From Anaerolineaceae bacterium (GTDB taxonomy: Bacteria > Chloroflexota > Anaerolineae > Anaerolineales > Anaerolineaceae), in the NCBI GenBank assembly GCA_002702705.1, contig PABH01000059.1, positions 16,619 to 80,618 on the forward strand: a DNA stretch of 64,000 bases. The letters are read 5' to 3'. Positions 37,392-46,700 of the stretch are shown one piece after another; within the stretch, counting starts at the first letter, position 1, and each line of letters starts with the position of its first letter. Below the pieces are notes generated by a model. The model did not search any database. It was not told where the DNA came from and saw only the letters and a list, made by a program, of their open reading frames with translations. The position numbers were made by a program, and so were the translations under genes.

Positions 37392-38162
37392 ATGACCACT
37401 AAAGTGATTACCGTTTCAAATCAAAAAGGCGGTGTTGGAAAAACGACCACTGCTGTAAACCTGTCACACGCTCTGACATTAAGGGATAAACATGTTTTAT
37501 TGATTGACCTGGATCCTCAAGGGCAATGTGCTACGAAATTAGGAATGGATAGTCAGATGGGGACTTATTACTTTCTGACCACCCAGCCAGGATCTTCAAG
37601 TGAAATCACATTTGTTCGTCAATGGATTCGAGATACTGGCAGAGATTACCTCCATCTACTCCCTGGAAATTCAATGACAGCAGCAGCGCAAATGATGTTG
37701 AGCGTTCAAGACCAGCCTATCTCTTATATAAAAGAATTGTTGAAGATCTTCTCTAAGGATCGTTTGGATTATATCATTTTTGACACCTCACCTTCTGTTG
37801 GTGGTTTACAGGAACGTGCGATCTGGGCTGCTGATTTGGTCATCATTCCAACCGCGACCGAATTTGCTTCTTTGGATTCATTGTCAAAAACGGTCACTAC
37901 GATCCATACCTTGCGAGATAAGAAAAACTGGAAAGGGGGGCTACTTGGTATCCTACCAACCTTTTTTGATGGCACCAACGAATCCCGCGACTCTATTCTG
38001 GATCTACAGGCAACCTTTAAAGAAAAAGTATTATCGCCGATTCATCGGGCGACCGTGTTGCGTGAATGCTGGTCAGAAGCAAAGACGATTTTTGAGTACG
38101 CATCAGGGACCCGGGCAGCTGAGGAGTATAGGTCCTTGGCAAGTCTAGTTTTAAAGTATTAG
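37392..38162 (+). CDS. ParA-family partition ATPase
   Basis: A 256-residue ParA/Soj-type ATPase. The deviant Walker A (NQKGGVGKTTT, about 10-20) has both lysines, DLDPQGQ is the Walker A' block, and YIIFDTSPSVGGL the Walker B. There is no N-terminal HTH, so it is a short type Ib-like ParA that depends on a separate DNA-binding partner, presumably the next gene, eight nt downstream. GGAGG precedes the ATG. It should position or segregate the element in the nucleoid. Confidence 0.93.
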   Translation: MTTKVITVSNQKGGVGKTTTAVNLSHALTLRDKHVLLIDLDPQGQCATKLGMDSQMGTYYFLTTQPGSSSEITFVRQWIRDTGRDYLHLLPGNSMTAAAQMMLSVQDQPISYIKELLKIFSKDRLDYIIFDTSPSVGGLQERAIWAADLVIIPTATEFASLDSLSKTVTTIHTLRDKKNWKGGLLGILPTFFDGTNESRDSILDLQATFKEKVLSPIHRATVLRECWSEAKTIFEYASGTRAAEEYRSLASLVLKY

Positions 38163-38170
38163 GGGGCGGT

Positions 38171-38875
38171 ATGGCCAGACGTGATGCTTTTACAGATTTA
38201 CGCAATTCCCTTCCTACGGAAAGTGTTAAAAGGCATCAAGAACTGAATTCCTTGATGCACATGCAACAGCCACTGGACTTAATTCCCACCGCAAACCGTA
38301 AGAAAAAACGGTCTCGGAACTGGGAAAAAGTTCACAGGCAGGAAACCGTAACTTATCGAGGAATACCTCGCAAAGTTGTGGATCAAGTCGTGGATATTGC
38401 TCAAAACCTTATGGTGCCGAGGGATGAAGTTGTCAGAGCATTTCTTGAAAATGGAGTGAGACTTTATCGATCTGGAGACCTCAATCTTTTTGCCTATCCT
38501 AAGGCTCAACGCATGACATTATTTCCGGAAACGGATCAAGGTAATACGATTTCTTCTCTATCCAAAAATAAAAACCGGGGCTGGTTATCGGAAGCATTTC
38601 CTGTTCCTGAAAAGAAACCAAGCACTGTCAGGAGAAAAAAAACTAAAGAGGAATTGGATGTCATCCCACAATGGGAAATCAGAGTGACCTTCCGTATTCC
38701 AATTGAACTGAAAGATGAGGTTCGAACGATCGCTACAGATCATACCGTACCGGTTGGGGAATTGGTCTGGTTCTTTGTTAATGAAGGATTGAAAGCCTAT
38801 CAAATCGGGACCTTACTCCTTCAACCATTACCCAAGACGATCGGAAAAACTTTATTTGAAAGAGGTTCTGAATGA
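38171..38875 (+). CDS. ParA partner: protein with two internal ribbon-helix-helix-like repeats
   Basis: A 234-residue basic protein with an internal duplication: about 55-115 (VTYRGIPRKVVDQVV...VRAFLENGVRLYRSGDLNL) and about 165-225 (VTFRIPIELKDEVRT...VWFFVNEGLKAYQIGTLLL). Each unit has a beta-strand then two helices as in ribbon-helix-helix domains, followed by a shared G-x-L-x-L...P tail. RHH proteins dimerise to bind DNA; two units in one chain could form a monomeric pseudo-dimer. Its position after parA is that of ParB/ParR-type centromere binders, though it has no ParB/KorB domain. The site it binds is unknown. Confidence 0.7.
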   Translation: MARRDAFTDLRNSLPTESVKRHQELNSLMHMQQPLDLIPTANRKKKRSRNWEKVHRQETVTYRGIPRKVVDQVVDIAQNLMVPRDEVVRAFLENGVRLYRSGDLNLFAYPKAQRMTLFPETDQGNTISSLSKNKNRGWLSEAFPVPEKKPSTVRRKKTKEELDVIPQWEIRVTFRIPIELKDEVRTIATDHTVPVGELVWFFVNEGLKAYQIGTLLLQPLPKTIGKTLFERGSE

Positions 38876-38927
38876 TCGTTCTGATTTCTCAAAAAATCAA
38901 CCGATATTTTTATAAGTCGAAAACCCC

Positions 38928-38990
38928 GTCTGCGTCCATGTTGACGTGCCGCAGACATGCTGTTGACACGACGCAGACGTTGACGCAGAC
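38928..38990. repeat. Iteron-like GTTGAC/CGCAGAC repeats upstream of the initiator gene
   Basis: Direct copies GTTGAC-N4-CGCAGAC occur at 38940-38956 and 38962-38978 (22-nt period), a contracted copy GTTGACGCAGAC at 38979-38990, and an inverted GTCTGCGTC at 38928-38936. They fill the 262-nt gap between the partition operon and the initiator gene, a usual place for origin iterons, autoregulatory sites or a centromere. Confidence 0.65.
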
Positions 38991-39137
38991 GATACCGCTG
39001 ACGTTTGATGAACAAAAAGACAGAATAAAGTCATTTCCTGGGAGCAATGGAATAATTCCTGTCATTTTAGAAAAAGCTGTTATTTCGCTATTTTTGTGTT
39101 TTTGGTTCCGGAGATCTAGCCAATAGGGAATTCTTTT

Positions 39138-41318
39138 ATGAATGCAGTCGTTGAATTTTCACCAGAAAAAGCCTGGCAAGCAGCCATAACCTATCTAAAA
39201 ATGGAGATGTCACGGGTAGATTTTAATACCTGGGTTAAACCAATCCAATTGGTGGAATATTCCAATGACAATTTTGTGATTGGCTGCATCAATATATATG
39301 GTCAGAATTGGCTAGAAAATCGTTTGAGCATGACCTTGCAAAAGTTCTTATCCGGTGTATTAAACAGGGAAGTAAAAATTCGTTTTGTTATTTATGACCA
39401 GGGAGTTGATGATGAGGATGGCATCTGCCAAGAAGAAAAAGATAATTCTAAGAATAACGAGGAAAATCCTATCGACTTGGATATCCACTATAGTTCTATC
39501 CGTAATTTCCTTCTGGAACCCGAGCGAATCGTTCGATTACCGGTTTATTATTTTCGATGGATGCCTTATGTTGGTTCACGAATCATTTTCCTGGTGATGG
39601 CAATGTGGCAGGAATATTTTCTTGCAAGTGAAGGAAAAAAGCGAAAAGGAAGTTGCAAAGTTTCCGTTCGGGCTGAGCGGATTTGTCAGTGGGCTGGAAT
39701 GAGCCGTGCTCAGTTTTTCCGTTTGCTTCAACCTGGAAGCAAACTGGGATGGTTTGCTCGGAAAATTGAAACTGATTATGAAATTGATAAACGTTCAGGA
39801 AGGACGAAAAAATCCTCAAACAAATATGAAATTTACGAATCACCTCTCACACCTGGAGATGCTGAAGACTTAAGTGCTTTTTTGGTTTCTCACGGGATAA
39901 AAGAAACACCGGAATCCGCACTTCAGATCGCTGTTAGTGCAAACCCCAAAGAAATCTTGCAGTATCCAGTTCAGTGTCCTCCGGAGGATTTCGAAAAAAT
40001 GCTTCCAAGCTATCAGACAGTTCAGAGTGTTATCAAAAAATTGGTAGGTCATCGGCTTGATGGAGAACTTGAGAACCTCGCTAATCAGCTTGCCAACCGA
40101 TTAACAGGGCCAGGAGATTTTATACTGGTTAGTTGGTATTTTCTTAAAAATTGGTTACCCGTGTTGGGATCAGATGCAGCCATGTTTGTTCTGATATTAC
40201 GGAATCTATGCTACTTCAACGATGCGATTGGCGAAATAAGGGATGAGGTCTGGATGGATGGCGGTTATGAATCGATTGCTATTCGTTTAGGGATCAAAAA
40301 CCCGCGAATAGTCGCAAACTGGTTGCCAGCCCGGATAGACCGGGGAAAACGCAAAGAAAAACTTAGTGAACGCACGAACAAAGAGATCTCACGCCGGCAA
40401 CATCTTCAAGATTTGTTAGGCCTGTTTGTTCAACGTACTGACCACCGGCTCAATGCTGAGGGCAGTTATGGCTGGAAATTCAAAGTACAACGAATCGACC
40501 CACTGACACCACAACATCAGGCAATCCAACAAGCTGCTTCAACTCTTTTGATGAAATCAGAAGACCAATTTGTTCTGGATGAGCTTGATAACTGGATTAG
40601 TAAATTAAGTAATGATTGCGCACAGCGTCCCCGAGCGCAGCGAGAGGGATTGGCGTCTGCCCGCCTTTGGCGTGAGACTATCAACCCAGAGGCAATGATT
40701 GTTTCGAGACTCTCGGATTTATCCAATGATTGTTCAGATACTCTCAAGGGCATCCTCAATGATTGTCTTGAGACACTCGACCTACAAGCCAAAGATTGTT
40801 TTGAGACCCTTTTAAAGATTCTAAAAAGCTTTAAAGATTCCAAAAAAGTTAAAGATTCCTCAACAACCCAAGATGCATCTTTTTCGCAAAACGAATCATC
40901 AAGCCGGGCGGTTGCGGTAGTGACTGATTCAAATGGCAATTGGTCATTGGATAAATTATTAGCCCGTGCCGACAGGAAAAATCGATCTGTTCTTGTAGAG
41001 CAAGAAAATACTGCAATACCCTTTGTGTCCTGGATCATTTATGGCGTGTCTCAAAGCACTATCCAGAATCCGTACAGTCTGGCCATTGCCAAGCTTAAAG
41101 AGAATCCTGGGGTTGGTGCCGGCGGAGCGAGTGAGCGTCTGGCTGCTATGTCGCCACGAGAATTTGCTATCCTCATCGAACAGTCATTTTCGTTTTATGG
41201 ATCTTCGAATAAAGATTGGCAGATGCTTTTTAGTGTAGCTAATAACGATCGCATCCAACTTCTGGTTGACTTGCTGGGATTAGTTTTGAATACCAAGGAG
41301 GATCATTGGCAGATATGA
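39138..41318 (+). CDS. Replication-initiator-like protein with DnaA N-terminal domain but no AAA+ domain
   Basis: A 726-residue protein. Residues about 8-95 match the DnaA N-terminal domain that recruits helicase (AWQAAITYLKMEM...FNTWVKPIQLVEY, then WLENRL). The AAA+ ATPase and DnaA box-binding domains are absent. Residues about 120-235 look like a winged-helix replication-protein region (RAERICQWAGMSRAQFFRLL). A second domain follows (about 290-470), then a linker rich in Asn/Asp/Cys/Glu and Lys/Ser with repeats of an 11-residue unit (NDCLETL), encoded by the DNA repeats listed separately. It probably starts replication by bringing the host helicase to the element origin (inference). Confidence 0.75.
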   Translation: MNAVVEFSPEKAWQAAITYLKMEMSRVDFNTWVKPIQLVEYSNDNFVIGCINIYGQNWLENRLSMTLQKFLSGVLNREVKIRFVIYDQGVDDEDGICQEEKDNSKNNEENPIDLDIHYSSIRNFLLEPERIVRLPVYYFRWMPYVGSRIIFLVMAMWQEYFLASEGKKRKGSCKVSVRAERICQWAGMSRAQFFRLLQPGSKLGWFARKIETDYEIDKRSGRTKKSSNKYEIYESPLTPGDAEDLSAFLVSHGIKETPESALQIAVSANPKEILQYPVQCPPEDFEKMLPSYQTVQSVIKKLVGHRLDGELENLANQLANRLTGPGDFILVSWYFLKNWLPVLGSDAAMFVLILRNLCYFNDAIGEIRDEVWMDGGYESIAIRLGIKNPRIVANWLPARIDRGKRKEKLSERTNKEISRRQHLQDLLGLFVQRTDHRLNAEGSYGWKFKVQRIDPLTPQHQAIQQAASTLLMKSEDQFVLDELDNWISKLSNDCAQRPRAQREGLASARLWRETINPEAMIVSRLSDLSNDCSDTLKGILNDCLETLDLQAKDCFETLLKILKSFKDSKKVKDSSTTQDASFSQNESSSRAVAVVTDSNGNWSLDKLLARADRKNRSVLVEQENTAIPFVSWIIYGVSQSTIQNPYSLAIAKLKENPGVGAGGASERLAAMSPREFAILIEQSFSFYGSSNKDWQMLFSVANNDRIQLLVDLLGLVLNTKEDHWQI
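40694..40811 (+). repeat. Four 21-bp iteron-like repeats inside the initiator gene
   Basis: Copies start at 40694, 40725, 40758 and 40791 (spacing 31, 33 and 33 nt, about three helical turns), consensus AATGATTGTYTNGAGACNCT plus one base. A half copy (AATGATTG) starts at 40611. The first full copy is read in a different codon frame from the other three, so the similarity is kept at the DNA level. Confidence 0.7.
40812..40858 (+). repeat. Three AT-rich TTAAAGATTC 10-mers next to the iterons
   Basis: Exact TTAAAGATTC occurs at 40812-40821, 40831-40840 and 40849-40858 (spacing 19 and 18 nt), directly after the last iteron-like repeat. Short AT-rich repeats beside iterons are typical of a DNA-unwinding element. 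Confidence 0.65.
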
Positions 41319-41385
41319 AATGAAATAATTTTGAAGACGTTTTATTTAGGTTCAATAATCATTTATTAAAAAGGAGAAATAAATT

Positions 41386-41829
41386 ATGGCACAAGGCAAT
41401 CTAACCTGGCATCGTGGAGACATCACTGGTGATATCTACTTTGATTATTTGCATCCATCGAATCATGACCCAATTCCTTATGTTCGTTTATATCTGATGA
41501 TCGACGGCAGCCCTGAATCTAAACCGGTAAAGGGCTTACGGGTATTGGTTTATGGCACATTGGCAGAATTAGTTTATGGACATGTCCGGAAAGGAAGTCG
41601 GATTGGCGTAGAAGGGCATATTCAATTGCGTTACCGTCCAAATACCACAACTCCGGTGTTTGAAGTCGTTGCTGAAAGAATCGAATTTATCCGCAACATC
41701 GATTACGAACGTGGCAAACAGGTAATCACTGAGTTGAAACAAAGAGGAAAACGAAATTCTGCTGCATCTGACTTGGAAATCATCACTCAGATTCTAGAAG
41801 CAGGAGACTCCAGTAATGGTAGTGAATAA
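41386..41829 (+). CDS. Single-stranded DNA-binding (OB-fold) protein, SSB-like
   Basis: A 147-residue protein with one OB fold (about 5-105). The pattern GDITGDIYFDYL, VRLYLMIDG, LRVLVYGTLAELVYGHVRKGSRIGVEGHI and FEVVAERIEFI follows the strand order of SSB. The C-terminus (SSNGSE) is acidic but lacks the classic DDDIPF tip. It would coat single strands during replication or transfer of the element. AAGGAG precedes the ATG, and the end overlaps the next gene by 14 nt. Confidence 0.75.
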   Translation: MAQGNLTWHRGDITGDIYFDYLHPSNHDPIPYVRLYLMIDGSPESKPVKGLRVLVYGTLAELVYGHVRKGSRIGVEGHIQLRYRPNTTTPVFEVVAERIEFIRNIDYERGKQVITELKQRGKRNSAASDLEIITQILEAGDSSNGSE

Positions 41830-42358
41830 TTTTGATGGACCAGAAATTCAGATCTCTGAAGAAAAACTGCAAAAATTTGGTTGGATCCTTTTAGGACTTG
41901 CTGTGATTTTCACAATAATTGGCGCCCTTGTTTCCCCTATCGATGATCTTGGAAAACCAATTCTCTTATTGCCGGAGGTTAAGGCTGTGGAGGATTACCG
42001 GAAATCTGCTCAGTCATGGATTTCGGAGTTGACTATTTTAGATAGTGAGATCGCGCGTGTGATCTCAACTGAACAACAGGGCGATTTATTTTCGCAGTCG
42101 AGATCTGCACAACAGACTCTCCAGCACGCTGTTGAGATCGCCCAGGAAGTGGATCGCACGAAGGTTCCTCCTATCGGTATGGGGTTGCATGAGCAAATGC
42201 TGTCGACAACGCTGAGTTATCTTGAAGCTGCTCGCAGCGCTTTGCAGTGGGTTAGCGCACCAGAGCAGGAAAACCAAGACCTGGCTATTCAGATATTGGA
42301 AGTCGCGCGTGAGATGAAATCAGAATTGGAGAAAAACAAGTGGTTGGTCTCACTTTAG
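41816..42358 (+). CDS. Membrane-anchored helical protein, unknown function
   Basis: A 180-residue protein with one transmembrane segment (about 22-41, WILLGLAVIFTIIGALV) followed by a mainly alpha-helical, probably coiled region. No family is recognised. It overlaps the SSB-like gene by 14 nt and the next gene by 19 nt, so all three are translated together. A link between the replication or transfer complex and the membrane is possible but only inferred. Confidence 0.6.
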   Translation: MVVNNFDGPEIQISEEKLQKFGWILLGLAVIFTIIGALVSPIDDLGKPILLLPEVKAVEDYRKSAQSWISELTILDSEIARVISTEQQGDLFSQSRSAQQTLQHAVEIAQEVDRTKVPPIGMGLHEQMLSTTLSYLEAARSALQWVSAPEQENQDLAIQILEVAREMKSELEKNKWLVSL

Positions 42359-43644
42359 AAGAATTCCAACGGAACCAGTCAACTCGGATTTCCAGAGACA
42401 TTATCGGGCAGAGTGAGGAGCACGAGCAAAAAATGCAGGCCAATGCTCAGAAATTATGGGAAAATGCCCATAAAAAGCTTGTCGCACTATTAAGGCTTCT
42501 GGATCAGGATTACGATGAATCCTGCGAAAAGGCAAACCGACCACTAGACTCATTTAGTGATGATGATCTGGCTTATCTAATTCATGTTCGGTTGCGGGCT
42601 ATGCAGGAGGTCGAATCGAGAAGAAAATTGCCTGATGAAACCAATGAACTTGAACTTGGTTTGAAAGAGCTCAGCCAGAAATATACCGATCTGGAAAATG
42701 AGCTTTTTACCGCGAAAGAATTGATAAAGAACTTACAAGTTGAGAAATCAGCCCTGGAAGCGCACCTATCTGCAATTCGCCAAGTCCAGAAGGAAATATC
42801 GTCTCAAAATAATCCCACACAAAAACCGGATTTGGATAATTTGGAGACATTAATACCTGTTCCTGATTGGATAAAGACTTGGAGAGGTACGAAGGTATTC
42901 GAGAAAACATCAACCGCTATCTTGGTGATGGGAGAGATGGGACTTGCATTACGCCCATCCATTATAAAAATGATGGCCAGATGCTTGTCTCTTGCGGTCA
43001 CAAACAAAAATCTGGATGAAGCATTGAATTGGTTGATGAATCCCGATGAAGAATCTTGTCTTGAATTAATTGAGCAAATCGAGGGAATATCAGCGCAGGG
43101 ATCAAGTTCGGGAGGAAATCAGCCGGCGGTACTGCGATTGACCAAAGAGGGGGAAATTGCCTATCAAGTATTAACTGGTAGTCTCCCGAAGGAAAATGAA
43201 TATGATAAATTGCTTAGACACCATTCCTCACCTGAACATACTATTTTAAACATTCAGGTAACCGAAGTATTAAATGAAGAAGGTTATCTGATTCAAGGAC
43301 AGGCTAAACCCATATATTTATCAAATGGCGAAACTTACATTCCGGATATTATCGCTGTAGATCCTAAAACCGGTGAAATTGTTTTCATCGAGGTAGAACG
43401 GGATGTGAATAAAGATTATGGAACCAGAAAAATGAGGTGGATGAAGTTTTTCGAAGCCTCTAACGGAAACTTGTATGTGTTTTGCGACAACCTGAACTGC
43501 CAGCGAGCTATTCAGGGAGAAATCAATCTTGCTTTAAGTGGATTAAATTACAACTCATTCCTGACGAATCTACACGGATTACGAAATGGGAAGCGAGCGG
43601 GAAAAGATGGTAGCATCTGGTTTTCTCAAAGAAGAGGTAATTAA
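42340..43644 (+). CDS. Coiled-coil protein with C-terminal restriction-like nuclease domain (replication-relaxation type)
   Basis: A 434-residue protein. Residues about 1-165 are helical with a strong coiled coil (ELELGLKELSQKYTDLENEL). The centre has a winged-helix-like stretch ending in LRLTKEGEIAYQVL. The C-terminal domain (about 295-410) has the core PDIIAVDPKTGEIVFIEVERD, which fits a PD-(D/E)xK-type fold with E-x-E instead of E-x-K, as in replication-relaxation and transcription-regulator relatives. It may be an inactive DNA-binding or nicking accessory. The start is GTG with TTGGAG eight nt upstream. It is the last plus-strand gene before the convergent giant gene. Confidence 0.6.
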   Translation: MVGLTLEEFQRNQSTRISRDIIGQSEEHEQKMQANAQKLWENAHKKLVALLRLLDQDYDESCEKANRPLDSFSDDDLAYLIHVRLRAMQEVESRRKLPDETNELELGLKELSQKYTDLENELFTAKELIKNLQVEKSALEAHLSAIRQVQKEISSQNNPTQKPDLDNLETLIPVPDWIKTWRGTKVFEKTSTAILVMGEMGLALRPSIIKMMARCLSLAVTNKNLDEALNWLMNPDEESCLELIEQIEGISAQGSSSGGNQPAVLRLTKEGEIAYQVLTGSLPKENEYDKLLRHHSSPEHTILNIQVTEVLNEEGYLIQGQAKPIYLSNGETYIPDIIAVDPKTGEIVFIEVERDVNKDYGTRKMRWMKFFEASNGNLYVFCDNLNCQRAIQGEINLALSGLNYNSFLTNLHGLRNGKRAGKDGSIWFSQRRGN

Positions 43645-43796
43645 TAATGGAACGGTGTGCACTTCGTTCTTTCTACATCGTTCTTCTAGAGTCTAAAGAG
43701 GGAAGAGTGTAATCTATCCTATCATTTTTTAAGGTTTTCGATAGTTCCCCTAGAATAATCCTTACCTTTCATAAAAAACACTAAAAAGCATTAAAA

Positions 43797-46700
43797 TCAT
43801 CTTAACGAACGAATCTCAAGCAGGACTTTACCAAGAGTATGAGAGATAGAGATGGGAATATCCGAGTATAGACGATTTAGTAATCGAAGTGCTATCGGTT
43901 TTGTTTCACTCCACCGAGATAGAATTCCCATCATAAGGCGTTCAAATTCATCAATTACTTTATTCTCTGTCATAGATTTTGAAAGTTGGACAGCTGATTC
44001 AAAAAGCAATGCGGATAATTCAACCTCCAGAACATTGTCATCCGGTATGCTACTCTGTCCGGGATACAGCTTCGAACAAGCCTCCGCAAGTCCTAGTAAT
44101 TCTTCAATCAAGTGGTTCTTAGCATTATCCGATAGTTGCTTAGCCTGGCATGTTGAGAAGTAAAAACCAAGAATGACAATCATCGGGTTCAAAGAGATCA
44201 ATCCAACAAAATTAAAACCGGAGATTTTTTTCTCGAAATCAAATAAGAGGTCTTTAGGAAGAAGTTTTGTATGGTATAAACCAAAAAGGAACTGGAAGCC
44301 TGCTAAAGCGGAATCTGGGGAAGACAACCATTCTATAGCTTCAGAAGCGAGATTTTTTAATGATGAATTTGATAATGCTGTAATTCTATCTTCTTCACCA
44401 GAAGTCAAGGATATAAGTGAATTTGAAATCTCTTTACCAAAGAAAGAATTCAAAACATTTGTATATGATTCCCTTTGTTCTAACAAATCCACAGCCGGCA
44501 AAATGTTATTTTCTTTCCATGGAAAGACTTCATTTAGCAATATATCTCGTTCTTCTTTACAAAGAGTCTTATTATCTCCAAGCGCATAATCTACCCCAAG
44601 AATTTTGAATGGTAATACATCCAATCTACTTGGATGTATTACATCATTCCATTCGAGGGATGCTGAAGCAAAAATATATCTAAAAGGTAATTGAGGTTTT
44701 TTTTCTTTCAAAACACTTATAAGCCAATCAAATGGAACTCCAACTTGTTTGAAAATAGTAAACAGTTCGTTGGTATGCCCCCATGAAAGTAAAAGTTTTT
44801 CTTCTGCTGTAAACTGGTTGTCCCCCGGAAGATCATCAAGTTCGTCTGAAATCCATCCTAATAAAAGAAGAAAAGCAGATATTTCTATGTTCATTTCTTC
44901 TGTAAAGAAAGAATTTACTAACATTGCGGTTTGATCTTCATCACCGAATTGGCCTATCAATCGAAGATATTGCAACCGGCTGATAGGGGTAATAAGAACA
45001 TCGGAAAGTCCTGAGAGGAATTTCTGTCGTTCATCAAATGATAGTTCTTGGATTTCATCAAGTAAAACGGTTGGGATTCCAATTGGAAAAGCCGATATTC
45101 TTGATGTTGCAGTAAATATACCAAGTCTAGTGATCACATTTCTCGCATACAGATTTATTTGTTCTTCTATAGTGGCAATGGCATTATCACTTGAAACAAA
45201 ACCGAAGAATTGGTGTAAACCTTGTCGAGATGGCGGTAATAGACGCGCAAAATCGAGAGTTTTAGTGGATAAGAGTTTTTCTTTGAGACTATGATAATAA
45301 TTTCCTATACTTGATTTTCGTAATTCGTTTAGTTCTTCCATCCGTTCTGCCGGACTTTTCAGTAAACAAATCTTTGAGATATTGGCTTCTAGCTCGTTTG
45401 CTGACCATTCACGGAAATAATCATGATTACTTTCAAGCCAAAATTGTTTATTTGCATTAAGAATAAATACAAAATCTCCAGATTCTATGTTGATTTTTTC
45501 CCCATTATTGGGATTGATGAAAGTTGCGCTCAACTTCTTCCTAGATGTATTTGGTGAAAATAAAACTTCTACCTTGGGATTAACAGCCTCAATGGCGATG
45601 GATTCTCCTTCTAAAGTCTTGGCTAAATTGTCCCAAAAGTTTGCGGCTGGAAACATTAGGCCAGCCACATCAATCACAGAGATGATCTCAATCCCAATTT
45701 GCTCTAAAAATTTTGGGTCCCTATTAATTATTGTTTTTAATGGATCCGGAAGATCCTGGTAAAGCCTTTGGCTAAAAAGGCGTATGTATGGATCGAACTC
45801 CGAATTGGCATTACTGGAAATTTGGGAAGATAAAGAATCCTTGATTAATTCGGCTGTTCTTTCGAGCAATCCTGAGTTGGCAGCAAATCTCGGCTCACAG
45901 ATTTTATAGTAAAACCAATCATAGAACTGTTTACGCGGTGACTTATCAGAGTCATCCTTTATAAACTGCAAACCATTCAAGAAATATTCTGCCAAGCTTA
46001 ATGCTACAAGGAATACATGATCTTTGTGATCCCTTTCCCATCCAACAATATTGCATAGAGTCAGTATGTCGAGAAAAAGATTTTCAAAAATCCACGATGA
46101 GCGAATTTGCTTCAATTCCTCAGACACGTTATCTTGCCAAATTTTCATTACTGCATAGGAAATGCTGTGCACGATATTAATGATATATTCGAATTCTCCC
46201 ATTGCCTCTACAGAGTCAATGGGCAGCCTTGGTATTTGTATCTTCCTACCTGTTATAAGAGAGGACGATATATATTCTTTGAGAATCCTAAGATTGGAAT
46301 TTTCCTGAACCACTTTATTCTCAATCGATGCCGTCTTGATATGGAACACTATCTCAGCACTTGAAATTGGGATATATCGTAAGTCAGCTTTTCGAAATTC
46401 TATAAGGAGATCATAGTATCTAGCTTCTTCAATCAACCCTTGATTAAACGCCGACCAAACTAATTCATAAATACCTATAGCATTAACGCCATGATAATGA
46501 AGTTCCCTCTGAATAAAAAGATCATCAATAGCAGGTAGAAAGTTACTACTTTGTCCTGCAATGAAATTTTCTGAGAGGTTGTGTAATAATGAATCTTCTC
46601 TAGCAGTAGATTCGATTTCATTACCTAGCTTCTGTTGAGGTAGAAATGAATACTTCCTCTCTTCAATACCTTTACTAATTCTATCAATAAGATTTTGGAG

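Noticed and set aside
38872..39126. 84-codon frame overlapping the end of the ParA partner gene
   Set aside because: It runs through the iteron-like repeats and gives a repetitive Thr-rich peptide with no domain. Non-coding repeat DNA is the better reading, despite the ATGA overlap.
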